Positions 27,269 through 36,923 of a stretch of 64,000 nucleotides of DNA are shown here, piece by piece. Both the position numbers and the translations under genes were made by a program. Source of the stretch: Chitinophaga sp. SYP-B3965 (lineage in GTDB: Bacteria > Bacteroidota > Bacteroidia > Chitinophagales > Chitinophagaceae); the NCBI RefSeq assembly GCF_009647655.1, contig NZ_WJFD01000001.1:2790001-2854000 (forward strand). The letters run 5' to 3'. A model generated the notes under the pieces. That model was given only the letters and a program-made list of their open reading frames with translations. It was not told the DNA's origin and ran no database searches. Positions within the stretch are counted from its first letter, which is position 1. The number at the start of each line of letters is the position of its first letter.

Positions 27269-28498
27269 CTATTTCAGCATACCATCTATCAGCGCATTAA
27301 ACGCTTTCTTATATTCTTCATAATGTTCCCCTGTACCCGGTCCGTTAAACCCGGTATGCACTTCTTTCACCTTACCACTTTTATCAATATAGATGGTAGT
27401 AGGGAAACCTTTGATCCCTGTCAGCTGCGGCAGGGTCTTCTCTGCCTTTTTAGGATCAGCAGGTGTAACACCGGTGAGCAGTACAGGATAAGTAATATCA
27501 AAACGTTTGGCAAAACCACCTGCTGCTTTCTTTGATTTCTCAAAATCAGTGGTGCGTTCATAACAAAGCATGATGATCTCTACACCACGGTCTTTATTTT
27601 GCTTATACCACTCACTGAGGTAAGCCGTTTCATCCATGCAGTTAGGGCACCAGGAGCCGCCGATTTGCACGATCACTACTTTATCTTTAAAACGCTCATC
27701 TTTAATAGACACCTTCTCCCCGTTCAGGTCCGGGAAGCTAAAATCCAGTTCAGCACCAGCTTCTTTTACAGTGGCCAGTGTAGTAGCATCCTGCAGTTTC
27801 GCACTGCTGTCTTTACGGGCAGTAAATATTTCTTTATTGGTAATGCCCTGGTAAAATACCCCGTTGCCTATGGTAGAGTCATTTGTTATAACAGCGATGA
27901 ACTGGTAAGCATGAGAACCATCAAAAGTGGAAAGTTTGAGAGAATCCCCATCTACAACACCTTGCAGGTAACGGTAATCACCAGTAGTAGTAAGAAAAGT
28001 ACCCTGTACATTAATACCGTTCTGAGAGAACTCGCCAATAGCAAAACTACTGTCCGTTCCATCCGGAGCAGTGAAATAAGTGGGCCAGCGGCCGCTGATG
28101 TTGAATTGAGGAGCATGCGTAGCGTCAAACCTTGCTGAGATCCCCGGTTTGGCTTTAAAAGCGATGCTCACATCCTTATCTGCGAGATGGCGGATCCACA
28201 AGCCCTGCAAACTTCCATCTGCCTGTAATACCGTGCGGAATTCATTATCAAAGAAAGGCATACGGATCAGCACAGAATCTCCCTCCTGCCGTACATCATC
28301 TACCAGCATGCGATCACCGGCATTGATGATGTAAAGGGTCTTCTTTCCTGCACTATCCAGCACCTCGAAATTAAAAACAATCTCTCCGCCGTCTTCCCGC
28401 AACAGGTGTGCCTGCCATGGCCCTGTGGCCAATTGGGCTTTCTGTTGTGTACCACACGCAGCAAGCGCTGCGAGTGTGATGAACAATAATCTTTTCAT
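27269..28498 (-). CDS. TlpA-like thioredoxin-domain lipoprotein
   Basis: 409 residues. Lipobox LAAC at 12-15 makes it a lipoprotein. An N-terminal ~230-residue beta-rich region precedes a C-terminal thioredoxin fold (about 250-409) with the redox site W-C284-P-N-C287, LSFPDLNGEKVSIKDERFKDKVV and cis-Pro GFPTTIYID. TlpA/ResA-like proteins reduce disulfides in the periplasm or serve stress responses. It lies 2 bp after yggS, so both are co-transcribed. The N-terminal region resembles none I can name with certainty. Confidence 0.88.
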   Translation of the reverse strand: MKRLLFITLAALAACGTQQKAQLATGPWQAHLLREDGGEIVFNFEVLDSAGKKTLYIINAGDRMLVDDVRQEGDSVLIRMPFFDNEFRTVLQADGSLQGLWIRHLADKDVSIAFKAKPGISARFDATHAPQFNISGRWPTYFTAPDGTDSSFAIGEFSQNGINVQGTFLTTTGDYRYLQGVVDGDSLKLSTFDGSHAYQFIAVITNDSTIGNGVFYQGITNKEIFTARKDSSAKLQDATTLATVKEAGAELDFSFPDLNGEKVSIKDERFKDKVVIVQIGGSWCPNCMDETAYLSEWYKQNKDRGVEIIMLCYERTTDFEKSKKAAGGFAKRFDITYPVLLTGVTPADPKKAEKTLPQLTGIKGFPTTIYIDKSGKVKEVHTGFNGPGTGEHYEEYKKAFNALIDGMLK

Positions 28499-28500
28499 AT

Positions 28501-29172
28501 TTAAGCATAGTTTCTTGCACCAAAAAGCAAACTGCCTATCCGTACCAGCGTACTGCCTTCTGCAAGGGCCAGTTTATAATCTCCGCTCATACCGGTGGAT
28601 AGTTCTTTAAAATCATCATTATCCGGATAATACTTTTCCTTCAGGCGGGCATGCAAGTCAGCCAGTCCTTTAAACTCCCTGCTGATCGGCGCTTCGTCCT
28701 CTGTATTACTCGCCATGCCCATTAAACCGGCAATCCGCACGTTCTGCAAACCTGCAGCCTGTGCCAGCAGCTCATCCAGTTCCGCTTCATCCAGCCCGAA
28801 TTTCGTTTCCTCTTTGGCAATGAACACCTGTAACAGGCAGTCTATCACCCGGTTACTTTTGGCCGCCTGTTTATTGATCTCCTGTAATAATTTGAAACTG
28901 TCCACCCCGTGGATCATACTTACGAAGGGCGCAATATATTTGACCTTATTGCTTTGCAGATGGCCGATAAAGTGCCATTGAATGTCTTTCGGCAATTGGG
29001 TTTCCTTGTCTGCCAGCTCCTGCACATAATTCTCTCCGAAGATCCGCTGACCGGCTTCATATAAAGCCAGGATATCTGATACAGGTTTGATTTTTGATAC
29101 GGCTACCAGGCGGGCATTAAAGGGTTTCAGTTCACTAATTACCTGCTGGTAGGCTGCTAAATTCACTGCCAT
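28501..29172 (-). CDS. yggS: YggS-family PLP-binding protein
   Basis: 223 residues of the YggS/PROSC alanine-racemase-like barrel. PLP Lys K27 in AVSKIKP, FGENYVQEL, WHFIGHLQSNKVKYI, and the phosphate-binding MSGDYKLALAEGSTLVRIGS near the end. It maintains PLP homeostasis and has no racemase activity. It begins an operon with the thioredoxin lipoprotein and has a good promoter upstream. Confidence 0.95.
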   Translation of the reverse strand: MAVNLAAYQQVISELKPFNARLVAVSKIKPVSDILALYEAGQRIFGENYVQELADKETQLPKDIQWHFIGHLQSNKVKYIAPFVSMIHGVDSFKLLQEINKQAAKSNRVIDCLLQVFIAKEETKFGLDEAELDELLAQAAGLQNVRIAGLMGMASNTEDEAPISREFKGLADLHARLKEKYYPDNDDFKELSTGMSGDYKLALAEGSTLVRIGSLLFGARNYA

Positions 29173-29179
29173 ATTCCTA

Positions 29180-29213
29180 CAAATTTAATCGACTTTTGCC
29201 ACTTTTGAGCAAA
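29180..29213 (-). promoter_or_regulatory. Promoter of yggS
   Basis: On the minus strand TTTTG (29210-29214) and TAAATTTG (29180-29187) are 22 bases apart and precede the start at 29172. Consistent with the Bacteroidota -33/-7 pattern. Confidence 0.55.
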
Positions 29214-29334
29214 AGCCCATTATGAAAAGCCTAAATTAACAGGCAACATTCCTGCAAAATATTCAACAATACCGCTGAATTGCTTGATTCCATAAAATTC
29301 TACAACGCAATTTTTTTACATCCTCATTTTAAAA

Positions 29335-29342
29335 TAGGTTTG
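29335..29342 (+). promoter_or_regulatory. -7 element of acyl-CoA dehydrogenase gene
   Basis: TAGGTTTG, 25 bases before the ATG at 29368. A T-rich stretch near 29310 may supply the -33 side. Confidence 0.5.
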
Positions 29343-29367
29343 TAAACACCACTAAAACAACTTACGT

Positions 29368-30510
29368 ATGCATTTTCAGTTCACGGAAGAGCACCTGATG
29401 ATTCAAAAAGCAGCCAGAGATTTTGCAGTAAATGAATTGCTGCCAGGCGTAATAGAACGGGATGAGTTACAAAAATTTCCAGCAGAACAGGTTAAAAAAC
29501 TGGGAGAATTAGGTTTCCTGGGAATGATGGTTGACCCTAAATATGGCGGTGCAGGTCTGGATACTGTATCCTATGTACTGGCCATGGAAGAGATCTCTAA
29601 AATAGATGCCTCCGCATCTGTAGTGATGAGTGTGAACAATTCCCTCGTATGCTGGGGGTTGGAAACATATGGCTCTGAAGAACAAAAACAAAAATACCTT
29701 GTACCATTAGCCAGCGGGCAAATGATCGGCGCCTTCCTGTTAAGTGAGCCGGAAGCTGGTTCTGACGCTACTTCCCAAAGGACCATAGGAGAAGATAAAG
29801 GAGATCATTACCTCGTAAATGGTACCAAGAACTGGATCACAAACGGCAACTCTGCCAGCGTATACCTGGTGATGGTACAAACCCATCCTGAACTGGGCAG
29901 CAAAGGCATCAATGCCCTTATCATAGAAAAGAATTCTCCCGGTGTAAGTATCGGCGCCAAAGAAAATAAACTGGGCATCCGTGGCAGTGATACACACAGT
30001 GTGATGTTCCAGGATGTAAAAGTGCCGAAAGAGAACCGCATCGGAGACGATGGCTTTGGGTTCAAATTTGCCATGAAAACCTTAGGCGGCGGCCGTATCG
30101 GTATTGCCTCCCAGGCTCTGGGTATTGCCAGCGGCGCTTATGAACTGGCCCTGAAATACTCCAAGACCCGTAAAGCATTCGGTAAAGAGATCAGCCAGCA
30201 CCAGGCTATCCAGTTCAAACTGGCAGATATGGCCACCCGTATTGAAGCCGCCCGTTTATTGTGCCTGCGTGCCGCGTGGGAAAAAGACAGTAAAATGGAT
30301 TACACCCTCAGCGGTTCCATGGCCAAGGTATTTGCTTCAGAAACTGCCATGTGGGTAGCTACCGAAGCAGTACAGATACATGGCGGTTACGGTTATGTAA
30401 AAGAATACCATGTAGAGCGCCTCATGCGGGACGCAAAGATCACACAGATATATGAAGGCACATCCGAAGTACAACGGATCGTGATCAGCCGGAGTATCCT
30501 TGGACAATAA
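29368..30510 (+). CDS. Acyl-CoA dehydrogenase (short/branched-chain type)
   Basis: 380 residues. N-terminal helices, the FAD segment LLSEPEAGSDATSQRT and WITNGNSASVYLV, and C-terminal helices with RKAFGKEISQHQAIQFKLADM and QIHGGYGYVKEYHVERLMRDAKITQIYEGTSE are all present. The catalytic base is E363 in IYEGTSE. It introduces the 2,3 double bond into acyl-CoA and passes electrons to ETF. Length and sequence fit SCAD/butyryl-CoA types. Specificity is not certain. The arginase gene follows 30 bp later, possibly in one transcript. Confidence 0.94.
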   Translation: MHFQFTEEHLMIQKAARDFAVNELLPGVIERDELQKFPAEQVKKLGELGFLGMMVDPKYGGAGLDTVSYVLAMEEISKIDASASVVMSVNNSLVCWGLETYGSEEQKQKYLVPLASGQMIGAFLLSEPEAGSDATSQRTIGEDKGDHYLVNGTKNWITNGNSASVYLVMVQTHPELGSKGINALIIEKNSPGVSIGAKENKLGIRGSDTHSVMFQDVKVPKENRIGDDGFGFKFAMKTLGGGRIGIASQALGIASGAYELALKYSKTRKAFGKEISQHQAIQFKLADMATRIEAARLLCLRAAWEKDSKMDYTLSGSMAKVFASETAMWVATEAVQIHGGYGYVKEYHVERLMRDAKITQIYEGTSEVQRIVISRSILGQ

Positions 30511-30540
30511 CAGGGAACCGGCCTTACACCAAATCAGGTT

Positions 30541-31488
30541 ATGAAAAACATTAAGATCATTGAGGTGAAATCCGAAATTGGCGCCGGTACCCGTGGCGCC
30601 AGCCTGGGCGTAGATGCTATCAAGATTGCTGCGCTGGACTTTATGAGTAGTTTCTTCGTGCACTTCCCTACTGAAGAAATTGAAACCGAAAATAAACTCC
30701 TGTTTGAACCGATAGAATCCCCCTTTGCCAAACGTATCAAAGGGACTTACACTTTATATGAAAGGATCAGCAAAAGCGTGAGCGAAGCGATCAAAGCAAA
30801 CTGGTTCCCGGTGATCCTTTCCGGAGATCATAGCACTGCAGGCGCTACTATTGCAGGACTGAAGATGGCAAGGCCCAAAGCAAAACTGGGCGTGATCTGG
30901 ATAGATGCACATGCAGATCTCCATACACCTTACACGACCCCTTCCGGTAATATGCATGGCATGCCGCTGGCAGCCTCTATTGCAGAAGATAACCAGGAAC
31001 ATAAGGTACATGAGCTGGATGAACACACCGCCAAAATGTGGAACCAGCTGAAGAATATCGGGAAGATAGCACCTAAGGTATTGCCGGAAGATATCGTATT
31101 CATTTCCCTGCGGGATTACGAAAAGGAAGAAGAATACCTCATTAAGAAATATGGCATGAAGGTGATCACCACCAGCGAGGTACGCCGTAAAGGGGCAGAA
31201 AATATCGCCCGCTCTGTGTTCCGCTACTTAAGTGATTGTGAGCACATTTACATTTCCTTTGATGTGGACAGCCTGGATGCATCTATTTCCCGTGGTACCG
31301 GCACCCCTGTTAGCAATGGCCTGCGGGAACGGGAAGCGGAAGATCTGATCTCCAAGTTCATGCAGCACCGCAAGATCTGCTGTTTTGAGATCACGGAAGT
31401 GAACCCTACGCTGGACAAGGAGAACCTGATGGCAGAGATCGCTTTTAATATCTTACAAAGGAGTGTGAACGTGTTGATGATGAACTAG
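30541..31488 (+). CDS. Arginase-family ureohydrolase (arginase-like)
   Basis: 315 residues. The binuclear manganese ligands are all seen: H97 (SGDHST), D122-x-H124-x-D126 (WIDAHADLH), D241 and D243 (FDVDSLD). The SGNMHGMP motif after the first metal site matches the arginase SGNxHGxP substrate-binding signature and argues for arginine rather than agmatine. It releases urea and ornithine. The stop overlaps the end of the convergent DUF3810 gene by 4 bp. Confidence 0.88.
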   Translation: MKNIKIIEVKSEIGAGTRGASLGVDAIKIAALDFMSSFFVHFPTEEIETENKLLFEPIESPFAKRIKGTYTLYERISKSVSEAIKANWFPVILSGDHSTAGATIAGLKMARPKAKLGVIWIDAHADLHTPYTTPSGNMHGMPLAASIAEDNQEHKVHELDEHTAKMWNQLKNIGKIAPKVLPEDIVFISLRDYEKEEEYLIKKYGMKVITTSEVRRKGAENIARSVFRYLSDCEHIYISFDVDSLDASISRGTGTPVSNGLREREAEDLISKFMQHRKICCFEITEVNPTLDKENLMAEIAFNILQRSVNVLMMN

Positions 31489-32555
31489 ATCCTGTAGTAA
31501 GCCATCAGCCATCCCACTACTTCACTATAACTCCTGATGCCTTTGGCCTGTTGGTTCGCCTTCAGGTACTGGTCATATAGTACAGCGGAATAATCATCGA
31601 TGGGCCCTTCATACGCACGATAAAAGAGGATCATTTTCCGTACATCCTCCCGTACACCGGGTGATGTTCTGTTCCACATCAGCCTGGCCAGGTAACTATT
31701 CCTGCGCCCTAACTGCCGCACACTGTACAACAGCATCTCAAAATTGGCAGCATAACGGAAACGGCTATCTGCCACCCTGCTGGCTGCAATGTAACCAATG
31801 AAATTAGCATCCTCTTCCGGCGCATATCCCAACTGGTGGGCAATTTCATGGCAGGTAGTAAAAGGCTGCAGGAAAGCCGGTACCGTAGTATTCACCTGTG
31901 CCTCATTCGTAAAAGGATTCAGGTAACCCGTCACGCCAATGTAGTTGAGGTATTTGCCGTATAAGGAAGGTTTAACGGAAGGGTTATCATAAGTGAGCAC
32001 CGGCCAGATCTTTGATACCTCCCGGTAACTTTCTGCGGCCGTTTTAAAAGTAGCCAACGCGCTGGTATCCGGATGAATGGCATCCAGTGCTGCTTTATCA
32101 CGATTAGTGAGTTTCACGAGGGTATCTGTGAGCAGGTAAAGATCAGCCGTTGTATATTTCTTCACATCAAAACCAAGATCTGCTGCGAGGGCATTGCGGC
32201 GATAGTGTCCTCCCCAGAATAAAAGAAAAATAAAATACAGCCATAGTATGGACCCCAATCCTTTTAGAGACCGGTATAATAAATCCTTCCATTGGCCACG
32301 GATAAGGCTCCACAGCGTTCTTAACAAAAAAATTATCCCAACTATTACCCAGACGATGTATATTACATCGCCTATACTAAAGGGCACTATGCCAAGAATT
32401 TTTCTAAGAAGTGTACTAATGAAAATGTACCACCTGTGAAAATAAAGCGCTGACAGCCACCCTTCTGCTGCAAAAACCCAGTTTAATACAAGGATAGCTA
32501 CAATGCTTACGGCGATTGATATTATTTGTCTTTTAACCAGGTCGTTCGTTTCCAT
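31485..32555 (-). CDS. DUF3810-family membrane zincin-like protein
   Basis: 356 residues from the ATG at 32555 (METNDLVK). A longer start at 32618 would overlap the divergent gene and is less likely. Three transmembrane helices lie in the first ~110 residues, then a soluble domain with the HExxH zinc motif in FTTCHEIAHQLGY and downstream PEEDANFIGYIAA, where Glu may be the third ligand. The family is conserved in Bacteroidota. Its peptidase activity is predicted but unproven. Confidence 0.85.
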   Translation of the reverse strand: METNDLVKRQIISIAVSIVAILVLNWVFAAEGWLSALYFHRWYIFISTLLRKILGIVPFSIGDVIYIVWVIVGIIFLLRTLWSLIRGQWKDLLYRSLKGLGSILWLYFIFLLFWGGHYRRNALAADLGFDVKKYTTADLYLLTDTLVKLTNRDKAALDAIHPDTSALATFKTAAESYREVSKIWPVLTYDNPSVKPSLYGKYLNYIGVTGYLNPFTNEAQVNTTVPAFLQPFTTCHEIAHQLGYAPEEDANFIGYIAASRVADSRFRYAANFEMLLYSVRQLGRRNSYLARLMWNRTSPGVREDVRKMILFYRAYEGPIDDYSAVLYDQYLKANQQAKGIRSYSEVVGWLMAYYRI

Positions 32556-32571
32556 TTTAACTCGCAGGAAC

Positions 32572-33450
32572 ATGATAGATGAAATTATTAAACGGGAATT
32601 AGCCAGCGCTTTGTCCAACCAATTATCTGTGAAAATACAGATAAATCAGGCAGAGAGGATACACGGAGGGGATATAAATGAAACATATCGTTTACAAACT
32701 AACGAGGGAGACTGGTTCCTGAAACTGAACGATGCCAAACGTTTTCCGGACATGTTCCTCCGCGAGCAGGATGGCCTGGAAGAACTCCGCCAGGCAAATG
32801 TGATAGCGGTACCCAAACCCGTAGCCCATGGTGTAGCCGGCAATCGTGCATTCCTTGTTACACAATACCTGGAAAAAGGAACAGCTGCGCCGGATTTCTG
32901 GGAGCACTTTGCTGCAGCAGTTGCCCGCATGCATCAAACCACACAAAGTTATTTCGGCCTGAGCGGCTCTAATTATATCGGATCCCTGAAGCAATACAAC
33001 ACACCTTACGTAAGCTGGCCCGTTTTCTACGCATTCAACCGCCTGATGCCGCTCGCCAAAATGGCCTACGATAATCACCGGATGGATAAACCCATGCTCA
33101 CGCAACTGGAAGCTATCTGCAAACGACTGCCTGAACTCTTTCCCGAAGAGCCCCCTGCCCTTTTGCATGGTGATCTATGGAGTGGTAATTTTCTGGTAGG
33201 TACGGATGGAAAAGCCTGCATATTTGATCCGGCCGTATACTTTGGCCATCGTGAAATGGAACTGGCCATGACGCGGTTATTTGGCGGATTCGATACCCGC
33301 TTCTATTATACCTATCAGGCCATCCGCCCGCTTGCACCGGGATGGCAGAAAAGGATCGGTCTATGCCAGTTGTATCCTTTAATGGTACACCTGAACCTCT
33401 TCGGCGGAAACTACTACAATGATGTAAAGGAAGTACTGAACGGGATCTGA
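32572..33450 (+). CDS. Fructosamine kinase family protein
   Basis: 292 residues from the ATG at 32572, preceded by AGGAAC; the longer frame from 32503 reads into the divergent gene. Kinase-like fold of the APH superfamily: INETYRLQTNEGDWFLKLN (ATP Lys), catalytic loop LLHGDLWSGNFL (H199, D201, N206) and IFDPAVYFGHREMELAMTRLF with the metal Asp. Fructosamine-3-kinases phosphorylate glycated lysines on proteins for deglycation. Only 16 bp separates it from the oppositely oriented DUF3810 start. Confidence 0.92.
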   Translation: MIDEIIKRELASALSNQLSVKIQINQAERIHGGDINETYRLQTNEGDWFLKLNDAKRFPDMFLREQDGLEELRQANVIAVPKPVAHGVAGNRAFLVTQYLEKGTAAPDFWEHFAAAVARMHQTTQSYFGLSGSNYIGSLKQYNTPYVSWPVFYAFNRLMPLAKMAYDNHRMDKPMLTQLEAICKRLPELFPEEPPALLHGDLWSGNFLVGTDGKACIFDPAVYFGHREMELAMTRLFGGFDTRFYYTYQAIRPLAPGWQKRIGLCQLYPLMVHLNLFGGNYYNDVKEVLNGI

Positions 33451-33451
33451 C

Positions 33452-35917
33452 CTATCTTTCCTGCGTTTTCACAAATTCATACATCTTCTGAAGCTCCTGC
33501 TCAATGATCGGGAACAGCCCTTTCAGTTCATCTGTGATCTCCTGTAACATCACAGGGATCGTTTCCAGGGAAACTGCTTTGTTGAGACAATTTTCCAGTG
33601 TCTCCATTTTACTGGTGATCCAGGTAAGGCCCACCATGGAAAAGTTAGGTTTGATCTTGTGCACCTGGAATTTGAGTCCATCCCAGTCTTTATTATCAGC
33701 CAGGGCCTGTAATTTGCCTACTTCTTCCTTGTTCGTCATCACAAAGATCTCGAACAGATCGATCGCATATCCGATGTTACTTTCGTATAGGGTGTTAAGG
33801 TATCGAACATCCAGACCTGCATGGAATTCGTAACCGCTTAAATTTTGCACTTCCATAATGATTTCGGTTTCATCCTCATTTAGATATTTATTCAGCACCT
33901 GCAGTAACTGGTCAGGCGTGTAAGGTTTTGTTAGTATATCTGTAATGCCTATGTTTCTTGCCAGCGCAATGGTGCTGGGCATGGCTGCTGCTGTGGTGGC
34001 TATTACAGGTGTTGCTACGTTAGGCCTGCTTTCATCTTCCCGGATCTTTTTGGCCAGTTCAAATCCGTCCATTCCTGGTATCCGGATGTCCATCAGCACC
34101 AGGTCATATTGCCTTGATTCAAGGAAATAGAGGGCATCAGGGCCGTTGGTGGCCAGCTGGTAATTGATCCTGTATTTTTCCAGCAGGCTAAGTATATACT
34201 TCAGGTTCATGGCGTTATCTTCAACTACCAGCACCCTTGCATTGCCAAAATCGATCTTGGAGTACTTGTTTTCCAGGTCTCCGTCTGCCACATGCACAGA
34301 ACGCTTGCGCGTATCGATGAAGGGCAGGTTGAAACTGAAACAGGTCCGGTAAACAGGGCCTTCCTCCACACTGATCTGGCCGCCCTGCAGCTCTACCAGC
34401 TGTTTGGCAATGGCCAGGCCAAGACCCGTACCGCCGTAGCGTTCCCTGATATCCTTTTCTGCCTGTTTATAGTTGTGAAAGATCAGTTCCAGCTTGTCCT
34501 TCTGAATACCGATCCCCGTATCACAGATCATAAACTTGAGCCACAGCGCATTACCCTGTATATCATCCAGGGTAACTTTGATGGCAATTTCGCCTTCTTT
34601 TGTGAATTTTTCTGCATTTCCCAGTAAATTCATCAAAATCTGGTTCAGGATCATATCATCTCCTATCAGGAGGGTATCGATCCTTTTGTCCAGATCTACG
34701 GTCACTTTTACCGGTCTTTGCCCCAATTTCAGCTGGAAAGTGTTCTTCATGCTGGTGATCAGCTCCTTCAGATCAAACTCACGGGCATTTATTTCCTGTT
34801 TGCCGGCTTCGATCTTGGAAATATCCAGGATATCCGTGATCAGGCCATGCAGGATGCCGGAAGAGTGTTTCAGGATCTTGATATATTCCTTCTGCTCATC
34901 GTCCAGCGTGGTTTCATCCAGCAGGTGAGCCATCCCGATAATAGCGTTAAGGGGCGTACGGATCTCATGGCTCATATTGGCCAGGAACTCCTTCTGGGTA
35001 CGCTGGGCTTCCTCAGCAGCCTGTTTGGCGGCCTCCAGTTCCATTTGCAGCACCTTCTGGGGAGTGATATCCATGTGGATGCCTACTCCGCCTACTGCAT
35101 TCCCGTCCCGGTCATAGATATTGCCGGAACTGGCCAGCACCCATTTCCGGGAGCCGTCCTTCAGTACAATTTCCATGTCGTAGAGCAGGGCTACCTTTTT
35201 CTCTACCCGGTACCGGCGGAGATTACGGGCATATTCCCGGTTTTCTTCCGGCACAAATATATCCGTGATGTTGCGGCCTATCAGTTCATCTTCTGTGTAG
35301 CCGGAAAGGCGGCAGAAGCTTTCGTATACTTTAACGATCACGCCATCCAGGTCTGTTTCACAGAGGGCGGCATTGAGATTATCCAGGATCACACGGTACT
35401 TTTCATCCGTCCGGATCAATTCCTCCTGCCACTGGCGGTGGCGGGTAACATCCACTATTTGCCAGATGCTGCCGGCAAAACGGCCATCGTCGAATACAGG
35501 AATGTAACTGATCTCACGGATGTGCCCTGTTTTGAAGGTAAGTTCCCAGCCAAAGAAAGGTTTCTTTCTTCGCTTTAACTCCTTCATTTTCAGCTCAAAA
35601 GCAACGGGATCTGTCAAGTGGGCGGCACAATAATCGATCATGGGGCGGAAAGCCTTGTCGATCATGTTACCTTTGTAAGGGCCGGTATTAAAATATTCCA
35701 TGAACACATTATTCCCCCAGACAAAGCGGTGACGCTCGTCTGACACTAACACACCAGCATTGGTATTTTGGAGGTAAACAGCGATGGGCAGGGCAAAAAT
35801 ATCCGGGAGCCCTTCCGCTGGGGTGGGCTTCGACTTCAAGGAACGTGATGTTTTGCGGCCTATTCTTCCTTTGGGAGTCATATCGTTTGCGGAATAGGGG
35901 GCATTATAGGATTTCAT
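33452..35917 (-). CDS. Hybrid sensor histidine kinase with PAS, receiver and HPt domains
   Basis: 821 residues, no membrane helices, so cytoplasmic. Order: two PAS domains (about 45-155 and 165-290, the second with SGYTEDELIGRNITDIF), HisKA with H317 in NMSHEIRTPLNAII, HATPase (~420-545, GGTGLGLAIAKQLV), receiver with D610 (LVLMDIRIPGMDGF) and a C-terminal HPt with H753 (FQVHKIKPNFSMVG). It contains a full internal phosphorelay but no output domain, and no response regulator gene is adjacent. The final partner is therefore elsewhere. Confidence 0.93.
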   Translation of the reverse strand: MKSYNAPYSANDMTPKGRIGRKTSRSLKSKPTPAEGLPDIFALPIAVYLQNTNAGVLVSDERHRFVWGNNVFMEYFNTGPYKGNMIDKAFRPMIDYCAAHLTDPVAFELKMKELKRRKKPFFGWELTFKTGHIREISYIPVFDDGRFAGSIWQIVDVTRHRQWQEELIRTDEKYRVILDNLNAALCETDLDGVIVKVYESFCRLSGYTEDELIGRNITDIFVPEENREYARNLRRYRVEKKVALLYDMEIVLKDGSRKWVLASSGNIYDRDGNAVGGVGIHMDITPQKVLQMELEAAKQAAEEAQRTQKEFLANMSHEIRTPLNAIIGMAHLLDETTLDDEQKEYIKILKHSSGILHGLITDILDISKIEAGKQEINAREFDLKELITSMKNTFQLKLGQRPVKVTVDLDKRIDTLLIGDDMILNQILMNLLGNAEKFTKEGEIAIKVTLDDIQGNALWLKFMICDTGIGIQKDKLELIFHNYKQAEKDIRERYGGTGLGLAIAKQLVELQGGQISVEEGPVYRTCFSFNLPFIDTRKRSVHVADGDLENKYSKIDFGNARVLVVEDNAMNLKYILSLLEKYRINYQLATNGPDALYFLESRQYDLVLMDIRIPGMDGFELAKKIREDESRPNVATPVIATTAAAMPSTIALARNIGITDILTKPYTPDQLLQVLNKYLNEDETEIIMEVQNLSGYEFHAGLDVRYLNTLYESNIGYAIDLFEIFVMTNKEEVGKLQALADNKDWDGLKFQVHKIKPNFSMVGLTWITSKMETLENCLNKAVSLETIPVMLQEITDELKGLFPIIEQELQKMYEFVKTQER

Positions 35918-36052
35918 AGTGCATTAAAAGAATTTATTCATGCGGATATGAAGTTAAGAAAATTTAACACAAGTGTCTATTAGTAAACATAAGACATTTT
36001 TATAAATTTTTATATATAAATGATGGTTGACTATCAGCAAAAGTATGAAATT

Positions 36053-36082
36053 TTTGCTTTTGGAAATCTTTTGTTACCTTTG
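36053..36082 (+). promoter_or_regulatory. Promoter of yceD-rpmF-plsX
   Basis: TTTG at 36053-36056 and TACCTTTG at 36075-36082, 18 bases apart. The ATG follows 29 bases later. A clear Bacteroidota promoter. Confidence 0.7.
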
Positions 36083-36111
36083 CATCCCTCTAAAAGTGAG
36101 GTTTATTTGAT

Positions 36112-36648
36112 ATGAAGCATCTCCGCGAATTCGACATAGCTTTTGTAGGTCTGACGCCCGGAGTGCACACATTCCAATACCAGATCACTGATAGTTTCTT
36201 TGAAAACTACGGTCAACAGGATTTCTCGAATTGTAACGCTACAGTAAAGTTACAATTTGATAAGAAAAGTAACTTTTTTCTCTTGAAATTCGAAGTTGGC
36301 GGCACAGCAACCGTAATTTGCGATCGTTGTGGGCAGCCATTTGAACTGCAGTTGTGGGACGATTTCAACCAGGTAGTAAAACTGGTGGAAAATCCGGAAG
36401 AGATGAACGGAGACGAAGACCCGGATGTTACTTACATCCAGCGGACGGAATCACACCTGAACGTAGCGGACTTTGTGTATGAATTCATCAACCTGAGCCT
36501 CCCGATGCAACGTATTCATCCGGATGACGCAAATGGAAAAAGCGGCTGTGATCCTAAGGTACTGGACATGCTGAACAAGATGAAAGAACAGGGCGAAGAC
36601 AAAACAAACCCGATCTGGAAAGGATTGGAAAAATTCAGAGACAATTAA
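36112..36648 (+). CDS. yceD: YceD/DUF177-family protein
   Basis: 178 residues. The CDRCGQPFEL motif (CxxC) in the middle and the acidic stretch ENPEEMNGDEDPDV are characteristic of DUF177. In other bacteria it is linked to 23S rRNA and ribosome assembly. Its place directly ahead of rpmF and plsX is the widely conserved arrangement, which supports the assignment more than the diverged sequence does. Confidence 0.9.
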   Translation: MKHLREFDIAFVGLTPGVHTFQYQITDSFFENYGQQDFSNCNATVKLQFDKKSNFFLLKFEVGGTATVICDRCGQPFELQLWDDFNQVVKLVENPEEMNGDEDPDVTYIQRTESHLNVADFVYEFINLSLPMQRIHPDDANGKSGCDPKVLDMLNKMKEQGEDKTNPIWKGLEKFRDN

Positions 36649-36680
36649 TTTTAACAACGGACAATTAAAATTCAAATAAA

Positions 36681-36875
36681 ATGCCGAATCCTAAACGTAG
36701 ACATTCGCAGCAAAGATCAGCTAAGAGAAGAACGCATTACAAGGCTTTCGCTGAAACTTTAAGTACAGACAGCGTAACCGGTGAAGCGCATCTGAGACAC
36801 CGCGCGCATTGGGTAGAAAACAAACTGTTCTACAAAGGAAAAGTTGTTTTGGAAAAACAAGCTGCTGCTAAATAA
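36681..36875 (+). CDS. rpmF: Ribosomal protein bL32, zinc-free form
   Basis: 64 residues, starting MPNPKRRHSQQRSAKRRTHY, the standard bL32 N-terminus. The CxxC...CxxC zinc ribbon of many bL32 proteins is absent (no Cys in the chain), so this is a C-minus form that needs no zinc. It lies 32 bp after yceD and before plsX. Confidence 0.96.
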   Translation: MPNPKRRHSQQRSAKRRTHYKAFAETLSTDSVTGEAHLRHRAHWVENKLFYKGKVVLEKQAAAK

Positions 36876-36923
36876 TAATTTTTACTAATTTTACACCCGA
36901 GCTAACTAGACAAAATAAAGTTC

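Noticed and set aside
33696..35578. Several long + strand frames opposite the hybrid kinase
   Set aside because: They have no domain content and follow codon bias of the kinase on the minus strand.
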